Shown here in pieces: positions 7,604 through 15,490 of a stretch of DNA of 57,723 nt. Within the stretch, counting starts at the first letter, position 1. Each line of letters opens with the position of its first letter. The DNA comes from JAUWOY01 sp034431315 (GTDB lineage Bacteria; Chloroflexota; Anaerolineae; VGOG01), in NCBI GenBank assembly GCA_034431315.1, contig DAOUDK010000055.1:1-57723 (forward strand), given 5' to 3'. The notes under the pieces were generated by a model, which saw only the letters and a list, made by a program, of their open reading frames with translations, had not been told where the DNA came from and did no database searches. The position numbers and the translations under genes are program-made.

Positions 7604-7928
7604 AAGAGGATATGACAACGAATCAGAAGGATTGACCGAATTCGATTCGATAAATCCTGGAACGTGTCCTGAGCCTCGTCGAAGGGCGCGACTTTGCAAG
7701 ACGCGCACCCTGTACTTGGCCGCCCTCTGTCCTTGGGCCAGAGGACCAAGGGTACAGGACAAGTGTCCTTCGACAGGCTCAGGATGCTTCACGTAAGCAG
7801 TAGGGTGACTGCTCACCTGCTCCCGCTGGACCCTAGTCCAGCGGCCTCAGCGGACTAGGGCCTGTCCTGAGCTTGCCGAAGGGTCCGCTGTGAGCATGGT
7901 GAGCAGATACGCAGCAGGCAGGGAATTT
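7604..7928. repeat. Repeat-filled intergenic region
   Basis: This 325-bp gap contains no supported gene. It holds an inverted pair of the CCTGAGCC..TCGAAGG element (7664-7686 and 7763-7785) around a hairpin segment, then the second CTGCTCACC palindrome (7808-7906), itself interrupted by a third copy of the same short element (7861-7883). Confidence 0.75.
7808..7906. repeat. CTGCTCACC palindrome, copy 2, with nested insertion
   Basis: It matches the copy at 2733-2809 except that CCTGTCCTGAGCTTGCCGA is inserted after GGACTAGGG and is followed by a second AGGG. The uninterrupted copy reads GGACTAGGGTCCGCTG, so the insertion point and a possible 4-bp duplication are directly visible. Confidence 0.8.
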
Positions 7929-8765
7929 ATGATATTCAAACCTCGACGGTCTACCGGCGTCCTGGTGGGCATCGCCATTATCATATCCCTATTGGCGCTC
8001 GATGCACTGCTGCTTTCTTACCTCAGGCAGGGCCAGATCAACCTTATCTTCTTTATCTTCGCCCTACTGGTCATCCTCAGCCTCCCCCTGCTGGCCCTGT
8101 TGGGCTATTTGGTCTACGGCTTATTCAACCTGCGCTACCAGTTGCATCGCAACGCCTTGACCATCGTCTGGGGGGCGACGCAGCACATCATCCCCCTGGG
8201 CAGCATCCGGGAAGTGGTGCGGGGTGAGGATTTGGGGGAGGAGATCAAGGTGAGGGGGATGAGGTGGCCGGGCTACGTGGTGGGGAGTGGTCAGATTGAG
8301 GGAATTGGGCGCACCCTTTTCTACGCCACCGAGCCTGTGGCCGGACAACTTCTGGTGGTCACTCCCACCCTGGCCTATAGTATCTCCCCAGCCGACGCCG
8401 ATGGGTTCTTAGACGCCTTCGAGATCCGCCAGCAGATGGGGCCCATCCAGCTTTTATCCTATGAGCATCGCCAGCCCCGCTTCCTGAGGTGGCCCTTATG
8501 GAGGGATCGTCTGGCCTATCTGCTCCTCGCCCTTGGCTTAGCAACCAACCTCGTCCTGTTCGCCTATCACTGTTGGCGCTACCCTGCTTTGGGTCGGGCT
8601 GATGTGTTCAGATTGCCAGCCATCGGCCTGGTGGCGCTGATAGCCAATTCTAGCCTGGGTATTCTCATCCACAGCCGGCAGAGGGTGGCCGCCTACCTGC
8701 TTTGGGGGGGCTCCGTCGTCGTCCAGCTCCTCTCCTGGTTGGTCGCTTTCAACATCATCGGCTGA
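7929..8765 (+). CDS. PH-domain membrane protein
   Basis: A 278-residue protein with two N-terminal membrane helices, a soluble region of about 115 residues resembling bacterial PH (bPH) domains (IVWGATQHIIPLGSIREV, then FYATEPVAGQLLVVTPTLAYSI in two parts), and two or three C-terminal helices. PH-domain-with-helices proteins are common in Gram-positive and Chloroflexota genomes; the function is unknown. I prefer ATG 7929, with AGGGA before it, over GTG 7890, which lies inside the palindromic repeat. Confidence 0.65.
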   Translation: MIFKPRRSTGVLVGIAIIISLLALDALLLSYLRQGQINLIFFIFALLVILSLPLLALLGYLVYGLFNLRYQLHRNALTIVWGATQHIIPLGSIREVVRGEDLGEEIKVRGMRWPGYVVGSGQIEGIGRTLFYATEPVAGQLLVVTPTLAYSISPADADGFLDAFEIRQQMGPIQLLSYEHRQPRFLRWPLWRDRLAYLLLALGLATNLVLFAYHCWRYPALGRADVFRLPAIGLVALIANSSLGILIHSRQRVAAYLLWGGSVVVQLLSWLVAFNIIG

Positions 8766-8776
8766 TGTCATAGAGT

Positions 8777-8872
8777 CTCAGCGGATCCAAAATTGCTCTG
8801 AGGGGATTGCCAAATCCCCGCTTTTGGGCCTGGATCTGGCGATCCAGGCCGAGCAGAATTGGATCTACTGAG
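8777..8872. repeat. Cloverleaf-like palindrome upstream of pcrA
   Basis: Outer arms (8777-8798 and 8851-8872) enclose two perfect inner hairpins: GGGGATTGCCAAATCCCC at 8802-8819 and GGCCTGGATC..GATCCAGGCC at 8827-8850. It folds as a three-way junction and fills the gap before pcrA. Confidence 0.75.
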
Positions 8873-8880
8873 TTTAGGGT

Positions 8881-11073
8881 GTGTGTGCAGAAATGGATAT
8901 TCTCAGAGATCTAAACCCCGCTCAGCGGGAAGCAGTACAGGCCATCGAGGGGCCGGTGTTGGTGTTGGCCGGGCCAGGCAGCGGCAAGACCCGGGTATTA
9001 ACCCACCGGGTGGCCTATCTGGTCAGGGAGCGCGGCGTGGATCCCTACAACATCATGGCCGTGACCTTTACCAACAAGGCAGCCCAGGAGATGAAGGGGC
9101 GGCTACATGACCTCCTGGGCCAGCGGCTGCGAGGGCTGACCATCGGCACCTTCCACTCCATCTGCTCCCGCACCCTACGCCGTGAGGCGGAGCATCTGGA
9201 TGTGAGCAGCGACTTCGTCATCTACGACCGCAGCGACCAACTGGGGCTCGTCCGCCAGGCTTTGAAAGATTTGAACCTGGACGATAAGATGTACCGACCG
9301 CAGGCCATACTGGGCACCATCTCCAGGGCCAAGAACGAGCTGATCGGCCCGGAGTCCTTCGCCCCCCAGACCTATTGGCAGGAGGTGGCCGGCCGGGTAT
9401 ACACTCGCTACCAGGAATTGCTCCTGGCAAACAATGCCCAGGACTTCGACGATCTGCTGATGAACGCGGTTTGGCTTTTCACTCAGCACTCGGAGGTCTT
9501 GGCCAAGTACCAGCGGCGCTACCTCCACATCCTGGTTGACGAATTCCAGGATACCAACACGGCCCAATACGCGCTGGTCAAACGGCTGGCGGAGAAAAAT
9601 GGCAACCTCTTTGCCGTCGGCGATGAAGACCAGTCAATTTATGCGTTCAGAGGCGCTGACTTCCGCAACGTACACCGTTTTCGACGCGACTACCCTGACG
9701 CCAGGGTCGTCCTGCTGGAACAGAACTACCGCTCGACCCAGACCATCCTCAATGTGTCCAAGGCTGTCATCTCTCACAACATCCACCGCACGCCCAAAGC
9801 GCTGCACACCGAAAAGGGCCGGGGCCTGCCCATCGTCGTCCACGAGGCGTACAACGAGCAGGAGGAGGCCCAGTACGTGGTGGACCAGATCGCCCTGTCG
9901 GTGGCCGAGGGCACCTGCCAGCCAGGGGATTGCGCCATCATGTATCGCACCAATGCGCAGTCTCGCGTCCTGGAGGATGCCTTCGTCCGCGCGGGCCTGC
10001 CCTACAAGCTGGTGGGAGCCACGCGATTCTACGCCCGCCGCGAGATCAAAGATGTGTTGGCCTACCTGCGCCTGGTGCACAATCCCCACGACAGCGTCAG
10101 CCTGGATCGCATCATCAACGTGCCCCGGCGGGGCATCGGGGCGAAGACGTGGGGCGCCCTCGAAAGTTGGGCCGAGGATTTGAAGGTGCCGATTCATACG
10201 GCCTTGCAGATGTTAGGAGAGGGGGATGAAGAGGCTGTTGCCAGTCTGCCCACCTACGCTCGCAATGTCCTGACGGATTTCGCGGAGCTGCTGGCCGAGC
10301 TAATCGCGGCGCGGGAGCAGTTGAACGTGCTGGAGCTTTTGGACCTGATCCTGGAGAAGTCGGGGTATTCGGCCTACATTCGGGATGGCACGGAGGAGGG
10401 CGAGGATCGCTGGAACAACATCCTGGAGCTGCGCACCGTGGCCAGGGAGTACCTGGAATTGTCTCCAGAGACCGCCCTGACCACCTTCTTGGAAGAAGTG
10501 GCGCTGGTCTCCGATATTGATAACTTAGACGAGGCAGCGAACGCTCCCACGCTGCTCACGTTGCACATGGCCAAGGGCCTGGAATTTCCCGTGGTCTTCA
10601 TCGTGGGTCTGGAGGATGGGCTCTTTCCCCACAGCCGTTCCTTCGACGAGCCTGAGGCCATGGAGGAGGAGCGTCGCCTCTGCTACGTGGGCATCACCCG
10701 GGCCAAGGAGCGCGTCTATCTACTTCACGCCTTCCGCCGCACCATGTACGGGGAAAGCCAGGTGTGCGAACCCTCCCGCTTCATCGCCGACATCCCCGAC
10801 CACCTCATCGCGGGGCGTGGGGAAGCCCAGGCAGAGTTCGGTGAAGAAGAGCGGCCCTACCGTTGGCAGGCTCAGTGGCCCACCACCTCCGGGCCTGCGG
10901 TGACGGGCCAATTCGAGACCGGGGACAGGGTGCGACATCGCATATTCGGGGAGGGCATCGTGATCGAGAGCAAGGTCACGGGAGCCGACGAGGAAGTGAC
11001 CGTGGCCTTCGAGGAGAAGGGGATCAAACACCTCCTGGCCAGCTTCGCCAAATTGGAGAAGCTGGGAGGTTAA
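8881..11073 (+). CDS. pcrA: UvrD/PcrA-type DNA helicase
   Basis: A 730-residue superfamily 1A 3'-5' DNA helicase for repair and replication. The Q motif LNPAQREAV, Walker A GPGSGKT (31-37), AVTFTNKAAQEMK, Walker B DEFQDTN, GDEDQSIYAFRGAD, QNYRST, MAKGLEFPVVF and VGITRAKERVYLL are all present. The C-terminus carries the Tudor-like RNA-polymerase/DNA-binding module typical of PcrA (GDRVRHRIFGEGIV). The start is GTG 8881 or ATG 8893; neither has a strong ribosome site. A diverged copy of the last 75 or so codons lies at 52516-52740. Confidence 0.95.
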   Translation: MCAEMDILRDLNPAQREAVQAIEGPVLVLAGPGSGKTRVLTHRVAYLVRERGVDPYNIMAVTFTNKAAQEMKGRLHDLLGQRLRGLTIGTFHSICSRTLRREAEHLDVSSDFVIYDRSDQLGLVRQALKDLNLDDKMYRPQAILGTISRAKNELIGPESFAPQTYWQEVAGRVYTRYQELLLANNAQDFDDLLMNAVWLFTQHSEVLAKYQRRYLHILVDEFQDTNTAQYALVKRLAEKNGNLFAVGDEDQSIYAFRGADFRNVHRFRRDYPDARVVLLEQNYRSTQTILNVSKAVISHNIHRTPKALHTEKGRGLPIVVHEAYNEQEEAQYVVDQIALSVAEGTCQPGDCAIMYRTNAQSRVLEDAFVRAGLPYKLVGATRFYARREIKDVLAYLRLVHNPHDSVSLDRIINVPRRGIGAKTWGALESWAEDLKVPIHTALQMLGEGDEEAVASLPTYARNVLTDFAELLAELIAAREQLNVLELLDLILEKSGYSAYIRDGTEEGEDRWNNILELRTVAREYLELSPETALTTFLEEVALVSDIDNLDEAANAPTLLTLHMAKGLEFPVVFIVGLEDGLFPHSRSFDEPEAMEEERRLCYVGITRAKERVYLLHAFRRTMYGESQVCEPSRFIADIPDHLIAGRGEAQAEFGEEERPYRWQAQWPTTSGPAVTGQFETGDRVRHRIFGEGIVIESKVTGADEEVTVAFEEKGIKHLLASFAKLEKLGG

Positions 11074-11447
11074 GCTCTTGTTGGGCGAGGTCTCTGACCC
11101 TCGTTGGGCGAGGTCTCCGACCGAGCCCTCGTGTATACTCAACGCACTTGAAAAGTGTGAAATTGCGCGTGTGAGGGAAGAGTACCACGGATAAAGAAAT
11201 ACACGATAATCATACCTTCGGAGGTCAAAAGGGAACGTTTTGTCTCAGATTGTGGTTGAACATCGTGTATTTCCACATCCGTGGTACTCTTTCCGCCACC
11301 ACCAAAATTCACAAAATCAAAGTGCGCTCAGTATATCATCTATCGCTCGCCGAAGGCACTGAGTCCTGGACATCAGTACAGGGTCTCTGACCGAGGTGAA
11401 AAGGGCTTCGGCCGGGAGACCTCGCCCATCAAAAGAATTGCTGTGAA
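11074..11447. repeat. Intergenic repeats downstream of pcrA
   Basis: No gene is supported here. TTGGGCGAGGTCTCTGACC and a one-mismatch copy are arranged in tandem at about 11081-11120; related GGTCTCTGACC and GGGAGACCTCGCCC segments recur at 11379-11430 and at about 3596. A separate long hairpin occupies 11178-11291. Confidence 0.6.
11178..11291. repeat. 114-bp terminal inverted-repeat element
   Basis: Imperfect arms of about 30 bp, AAGAGTACCACGGAT..AATACACGAT and the reverse ATCGTGTATT..ATCCGTGGTACTCTT, flank about 50 bp of AT-richer sequence with no coding capacity. The form is that of a MITE or an extended palindromic repeat. Confidence 0.65.
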
Positions 11448-12305
11448 ATGACCATTGAAGCGATACTGTTGGGAACCGCTCAAGATGGAGGTGTGCCTCA
11501 GGCCGGGTGTTATTGTGCCAACTGTGGGCCGGCGCGAACCGATCCGTCCAGGCGCAGATTGGTGGCCTGTTTGGGATTGGTGGATCACGCCACCCGCCAG
11601 AGCTGGCTGATTGACGCCACTCCCGATTTTCGAGAGCAGTTGCACGCCCTGCACAACCTGGCTCCGGATTGCCCGCTGGCTGGAGTCGTGTTGACCCACG
11701 CTCACATTGGGCACTACGCCGGGCTGATCCATCTGGGGCGCGAGGCGTGGGGCACACGGGGTCTACCGGTTTATGCCTCGCCGCGGATGGCCAGCTTTTT
11801 GCGCCACAACGCCCCCTGGTCGCAATTGGTCGCGTTGGGAAACATCAAGCTGCGTTTGCTCACTCCCGCAAGCGAGACACAACTCAGCCCCAACCTCCAT
11901 CTGACGCCCTTGCCAGTGCCCCACCGCGACGAGTTCAGCGACACGCTGGCTTTCGTGGTGCGTAGCCCAACCGGGCGGCTGTTCCACTGCCCCGACATTG
12001 ACACGTGGGATCGGTGGGAGCACGACCTGCGGCGCTTTGTGGCCGACATGGACGTGGCCTTGCTGGACGCGACCTTTTTCAGCGCGGACGAGCTTCCGGG
12101 CCGCGACCTGAGTCAGATTCAGCACCCTCTGGCCACCGACACAGCCGAGCAGTTGGCGGGCGTGGATTGCGACGTGCGGCTGATCCATCTTAACCACAGC
12201 AACCCGCTGTACAGGTCTGGGCCGGAGCGGGATTGGCTAACAGCACAGGGGATTGGCGTGGGAGCTTTTGGCGAGCGATGGCGGCTAGGGAGCGAAGCAT
12301 CATGA
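11448..12305 (+). CDS. PqqB-like metallo-beta-lactamase-fold hydrolase
   Basis: A 285-residue MBL-fold protein close to PqqB. It begins with the family-specific LLGTAQDGGVPQAGCYC; Cys21, Cys23 and Cys26 form the structural zinc knuckle, and THAHIGHY (83-90) replaces the usual HxHxDH metal motif, as in PqqB. PRMASFL and the terminal LIHLNHSNP are also typical. No other pqq gene is present, so a role in PQQ synthesis is not supported; a related phosphodiesterase or hydrolase role is possible. The stop lies 6 bp before the attI-like segment, and a 3'-truncated second copy lies at 55286-55786. Confidence 0.85.
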   Translation: MTIEAILLGTAQDGGVPQAGCYCANCGPARTDPSRRRLVACLGLVDHATRQSWLIDATPDFREQLHALHNLAPDCPLAGVVLTHAHIGHYAGLIHLGREAWGTRGLPVYASPRMASFLRHNAPWSQLVALGNIKLRLLTPASETQLSPNLHLTPLPVPHRDEFSDTLAFVVRSPTGRLFHCPDIDTWDRWEHDLRRFVADMDVALLDATFFSADELPGRDLSQIQHPLATDTAEQLAGVDCDVRLIHLNHSNPLYRSGPERDWLTAQGIGVGAFGERWRLGSEAS

Positions 12306-12310
12306 CGAAG

Positions 12311-12536
12311 TTGGGTCATGATAACTCGTTTGGAACTTCAGTGTTTGCACAGGGAGCGGGGCTATGGTATAATACCATATGTGATTGAGTAGGTTGAAGT
12401 TTTCTGCATTTGGTTCCTCCAGGGGATATCTTACAGGGTGTTTCTGGTTTATGCAGACTCTGGCCGCTTATACAGAAAGCTTCTGCATTATCACCTCTGG
12501 GAGCTTTTTATACAGAAGAGTTCTGTATAAGTATAT
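12311..12536 (+). other. Integron attI-like segment, left copy
   Basis: About 225 bp that reappears inverted at 54845-55070 with roughly 13 mismatches. In the right copy this segment lies between an integron integrase remnant and the first gene cassette, so it corresponds to the integrase upstream region plus attI. Here the integrase reading frame survives for only three codons (MTQ, minus strand) before it joins the 3' end of the PqqB-like gene. It contains TATACAGAA/TTCTGTATA inverted repeats near its right end and a promoter. Similarity to the right copy stops exactly at the expected recombination point, after GTATAT. Confidence 0.7.
12345..12373 (+). promoter_or_regulatory. Cassette promoter (Pc-like) with palindromic -10
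   Basis: TTGCAC (12345-12350), a 17-bp spacer and TATAAT (12368-12373) point toward the ABC exporter genes. The -10 lies in the perfect palindrome TATGGTATAATACCATA (12363-12379), a possible operator. The promoter is conserved in the inverted copy (55008-55036, minus). Confidence 0.65.
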
Positions 12537-12585
12537 CTAGATCGTTGACAGATGCATGATATTTCTGAAAATACGAGACAGGAAA

Positions 12586-13539
12586 ATGGCGATGATTAAA
12601 TCTACATCCTTTGTTGTCCACACACAAGATTTGAGTAAGTCCTATGAAGATACACGAGCTCTTAAATCCCTTGACTTGAAGGTACCTGAGAACTCAATCT
12701 TTGGTTTTTTGGGGCCAAATGGTGCTGGTAAAACCACGACAATCAAACTCTTATTGGGGCTGATACGTCCGACAGAAGGGGGAGGTGCAGTGTTCGGAAA
12801 AGACATCGTCCGCGACAGCATAGAAATTCGCAAACGGATCGGTTATCTGGCACAAGAGCCGCGCTTCTACGAGTACATGACGGCTCGTGAGGCACTTCAT
12901 TTTCGAGCTAAATTTTTTTACACTGGGCCGAAGTTTAAAATTGATATTCGTATTGCCGAAACGCTTGCGTTGTTTGGGTTGGAAGACAAAGCTGATCGTC
13001 CGATAAAGAGCTTTTCCGGCGGCGAGCGTCAACGGTTAGGCATTGCACAGGCGCAAATCAACCATCCTGACTTATTGATCCTAGATGAACCAACTGCCAA
13101 TCTCGATCCAATAGGCCGTCGGGATGTACTCAATATTATGGATGATTTGCGCGGATATTCTACTGTTTTCTATTCAACGCATATTCTTGACGACGTACAA
13201 CAGGTAAGTGACACTGTCGCCATTCTGAATCATGGGGAACTCGTCGCCCAGGCTCCCCTTGATGAGTTGCTGAATGGGAGTGAAAAAGTCTATTTTTTGA
13301 AACTTAGAGGTGATACTAGCAGTGTTTATAGTAAGGTTCTAGCCCAGACATGGGTGTCAGACATTACCACTGATTATAAAAATGGGCAAACCACATGGCG
13401 GGTTAGCGTTGTTGATGATAATGCGGCAGAAGCACAATTGCAGCGTCTGGTACTGGAGGACGGTCAAATTACTGTGGCTGAGTTCAGGCGCGCAAAGCAT
13501 GAATTGGAAGATGTCTTTATGGATCTTGTAAAGGAATGA
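12586..13539 (+). CDS. ABC exporter ATP-binding protein
   Basis: A 317-residue ATPase of the ABC-2 (drug/lipid/antibiotic exporter) class. Walker A is GPNGAGKT, the Q-loop is YLAQEPRFYEYMTA, the signature FSGGERQ, Walker B LLILDEPT and the switch histidine in FYSTHILDD. The C-terminal 80 residues resemble the extension of such exporters. I prefer ATG 12586 (AGGA upstream) or 12592 over 12556, which has no ribosome site. Base composition is clearly richer in A+T than the genes on either side. With the following permease it lies between an attI-like segment and an attC-like site, so it looks like an integron cassette. Confidence 0.88.
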   Translation: MAMIKSTSFVVHTQDLSKSYEDTRALKSLDLKVPENSIFGFLGPNGAGKTTTIKLLLGLIRPTEGGGAVFGKDIVRDSIEIRKRIGYLAQEPRFYEYMTAREALHFRAKFFYTGPKFKIDIRIAETLALFGLEDKADRPIKSFSGGERQRLGIAQAQINHPDLLILDEPTANLDPIGRRDVLNIMDDLRGYSTVFYSTHILDDVQQVSDTVAILNHGELVAQAPLDELLNGSEKVYFLKLRGDTSSVYSKVLAQTWVSDITTDYKNGQTTWRVSVVDDNAAEAQLQRLVLEDGQITVAEFRRAKHELEDVFMDLVKE

Positions 13540-13543
13540 AACA

Positions 13544-14341
13544 ATGAGCAGTGACGCACTTCAATTGATGAATGAGCCTGAATGGCGAAGCGGGCTTACA
13601 AATTTGCTAAACAAGGAATACGCTCTGTGGTGGAAAACCCGTACATGGTGGCTACAGTCTCTAATCTGGTTGTTAATCTTGAACGGTTTGGTTGCTCTAA
13701 TTCTTTGGGGGCCTTTATTAAGCACCGAGTCTCCCCCATCACCAGTATTAGGCTATTCTGAAGGGCTTCCTTTCTACTTGAATTTCAAAGGTATTTTTCT
13801 TGCCATTGGCGTAATTATCATTTCGCAAGGAATAATCATAGGGGAAAAGCAGTCCGGTACGGCAGAGTGGGTTCTTTCAAACCCTGTTTCTCGTGCGGCC
13901 TTCATTCTTTCCAAACTCATAGCAAATGCAACAGGGATTCTGATCACGATGGTCTTGTTGCAGGATTCGATTGCCTACTTACAATTCTCTTTTCATGGAA
14001 GGAGATTTCTTCCATTCTTGCCCTATTTGAGTGCCATGAGCTTACAGAGTTTGCATTTATTCTATTACCTTGCTCTGACGTTGATGTTGGGTACGTTTTT
14101 TAATGGAAGAGGGGCTGTTATTGGAATATCAATTGCACACTTATTTGGTCTGCCTTTGTTGTGGAATAGCGCGCCCAGCCTTGTTCGTTTGTTGCCAACT
14201 TCACTGCCTGATCTCTCGCTTCTCCTGGCGTTCGAGCAGCCTCTCGCACCAGACTGGTATGTTCCAATTTGGGTTACGCTTGCTTTGTCTTTAGGATATG
14301 TTTTGGTCGCAATATGGCAATTTGAGCGCGAAGAATTTTAG
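13544..14341 (+). CDS. ABC-2 type permease
   Basis: A 265-residue membrane protein with about six hydrophobic segments and the soluble N-terminus NLLNKEYALWWKTRTWW, typical of ABC-2 permeases. GEKQSGTAEWVLSNPVSRAAF is the conserved intracellular motif after the second helix. It starts 4 bases after the ATPase stop, with AAGGA overlapping that stop, and shares its AT-rich composition, so the two form one exporter. The substrate is unknown. Confidence 0.85.
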   Translation: MSSDALQLMNEPEWRSGLTNLLNKEYALWWKTRTWWLQSLIWLLILNGLVALILWGPLLSTESPPSPVLGYSEGLPFYLNFKGIFLAIGVIIISQGIIIGEKQSGTAEWVLSNPVSRAAFILSKLIANATGILITMVLLQDSIAYLQFSFHGRRFLPFLPYLSAMSLQSLHLFYYLALTLMLGTFFNGRGAVIGISIAHLFGLPLLWNSAPSLVRLLPTSLPDLSLLLAFEQPLAPDWYVPIWVTLALSLGYVLVAIWQFEREEF

Positions 14342-14562
14342 GTATCTGGTTTGACACTGGTGTTTCAGGCGAATTGTCGTCAGGAGCATCAACCGTGCCT
14401 CCCGACCGGGACACTGGCTCAACAGTGTCAGATCGCCATTATCGCCAAAGATATAGATTGACTGCTTCACAAAATCTCTAATCTTCCTGCGCTCATCGGT
14501 GAGATAGAATCACAATAAAGCTGGATAAAATCTGCGGTGGCGTGATTTGAAAGAAAAAAGCC

Positions 14563-14686
14563 GCACAACCCCGTATCAACCGGACTTGGCTTCGCCAAGG
14601 TTGTACGCGGCGCGATTTGCCAATGTTGGTTCGGGTTGAGCAAAGCTTGGGGCTAAAACGCCAAGCCGGTTATACTCTCGTTGGGC
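14563..14686 (+). other. Integron attC-like site of the ABC cassette
   Basis: A 124-bp site bounded by a degenerate R'' (GCACAAC, 14563-14569) and R' GTTGGGC (14680-14686, consensus GTTRRRY). The arms GTATCAACCGGACTTGGC (14573-14590) and GCCAAGCCGGTTATAC (14660-14675) pair with two unpaired bases on one side, the extrahelical-base pattern of attC sites. About 40 bp of the left arm recurs at 53476-53515 in the right-hand array. Confidence 0.6.
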
Positions 14687-14751
14687 CGCTTAACAACCCC
14701 GATCCTTTCAGGTCCAATCTTGGCCTCACAGAAAAGGGGTCTAATAACAAA

Positions 14752-14786
14752 GCGGGAGGTCTAAGACGCCTCCCGCTTTTGCTTTT
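14752..14786 (+). terminator. Intrinsic terminator hairpin
   Basis: GCGGGAGG-tctaagac-GCCTCCCGC is followed by TTTTGCTTTT. An inverted relative (GGGAGGCGATTCAGACCTCCC plus T-run) stands after the integrase remnant at about 55275, so the element is shared by both integron regions. Confidence 0.7.
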
Positions 14787-14809
14787 AGAACTGGGCATCG
14801 TACCGGTGG

Positions 14810-14838
14810 TTGACTTGTAAGGGTTCATGCTGTACAAT
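14810..14838 (+). promoter_or_regulatory. Promoter TTGACT-N17-TACAAT
   Basis: TTGACT (14810-14815) and TACAAT (14833-14838) precede the nitroreductase at 14870, which has GAGGGGAGG as its ribosome site. Confidence 0.75.
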
Positions 14839-14869
14839 ACCACCAATCTACCAGTGAGGGGAGGCAAAC

Positions 14870-15379
14870 ATGGAGTTCTCAGAGCTAATCGAAAAGCGCT
14901 ACAGCGTGCGGGCCTACAAGCCCGACCCGGTGGAGGATGAGGTGCTGAACCAGGTGCTCGAAGCGGCGCGCCTGGCGCCCACCGCGGCCAATCAGCAGCC
15001 CTTTCAGCTCATCGTGATTCACACGGCGAGGCGAGAAGCAGAGCTGAAGCGAATCTACCCCAGGGACTGGTTCACGCAAGCGCCGCTGGTCATCTGCGCT
15101 TGCGGGATTCCGACCAAAGGCTGGACGCGCAGGGACGGCAAGAATTACACCGACGTGGACGTGGCCATCGTCATGGATCACCTGATCCTGGCCGCTACCA
15201 GCCTGGGTTTGGGCACGTGCTGGATCGCCGCCTTCGACCCCACGGCCGCCCGCGAGGCGCTGGGCCTGCCCGACGGCGTAGAGCCCATCGTCTTCACGCC
15301 ATTGGGGTATCCGGCTGACCAGTCCAGGCCGAAAAAGCGCAAAGCGTTGTCTGAGCTAGTGCGGTACGAACGCTGGTGA
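14870..15379 (+). CDS. Nitroreductase family FMN protein
   Basis: A 169-residue nitroreductase-fold protein. KRYSVRAY is the phosphate-contact motif, APTAANQQPFQLIVI the flavin-contact segment and LGLGTCWIAAFDP the third family motif. Similarity to the protein at 6077 is visible in all three. The start is ATG with a strong ribosome site. It opens a plus-strand run that continues to 30.4 kb. Confidence 0.9.
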   Translation: MEFSELIEKRYSVRAYKPDPVEDEVLNQVLEAARLAPTAANQQPFQLIVIHTARREAELKRIYPRDWFTQAPLVICACGIPTKGWTRRDGKNYTDVDVAIVMDHLILAATSLGLGTCWIAAFDPTAAREALGLPDGVEPIVFTPLGYPADQSRPKKRKALSELVRYERW

Positions 15380-15382
15380 AAG

Positions 15383-15464
15383 ACTACAACAGATTTAGAA
15401 TCAAACGGATTTGAACTTAGATCTTGCACAAAAATCCGTTGTATTCCGAATCCGCTGTAGTGTT
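15383..15464. repeat. ACTACARC palindrome, copy 1
   Basis: ACTACAACAGATTTAGAAT near the left end pairs imperfectly with the right arm ATTCCGAATCCGCTGTAGT, with AAACGGATTT / AAATCCGTT inside. The outer arms resemble AACACTACAGCGAATT of the palindrome at 19950-20030. It fills the gap between the nitroreductase and the next gene. Confidence 0.6.
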
Positions 15465-15490
15465 TTCGTACAGAATTAAGGAGAAAGCCA

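Larger units (their letters stand above)
14342..14869. other. Intergenic region: attC-like site, terminator, promoter
   Basis: No gene is supported. The region holds the attC-like site at 14563-14686, an intrinsic terminator at 14752-14786 and the promoter of the next gene at 14810-14838. The first 200 bp after the permease stop show no recognisable feature. Confidence 0.6.

Noticed and set aside
11448..12305. PQQ biosynthesis gene pqqB
   Set aside because: The fold and motifs match PqqB, but no pqqA, pqqC, pqqD or pqqE is present and free-standing PqqB-like hydrolases are common, so no gene symbol was given.
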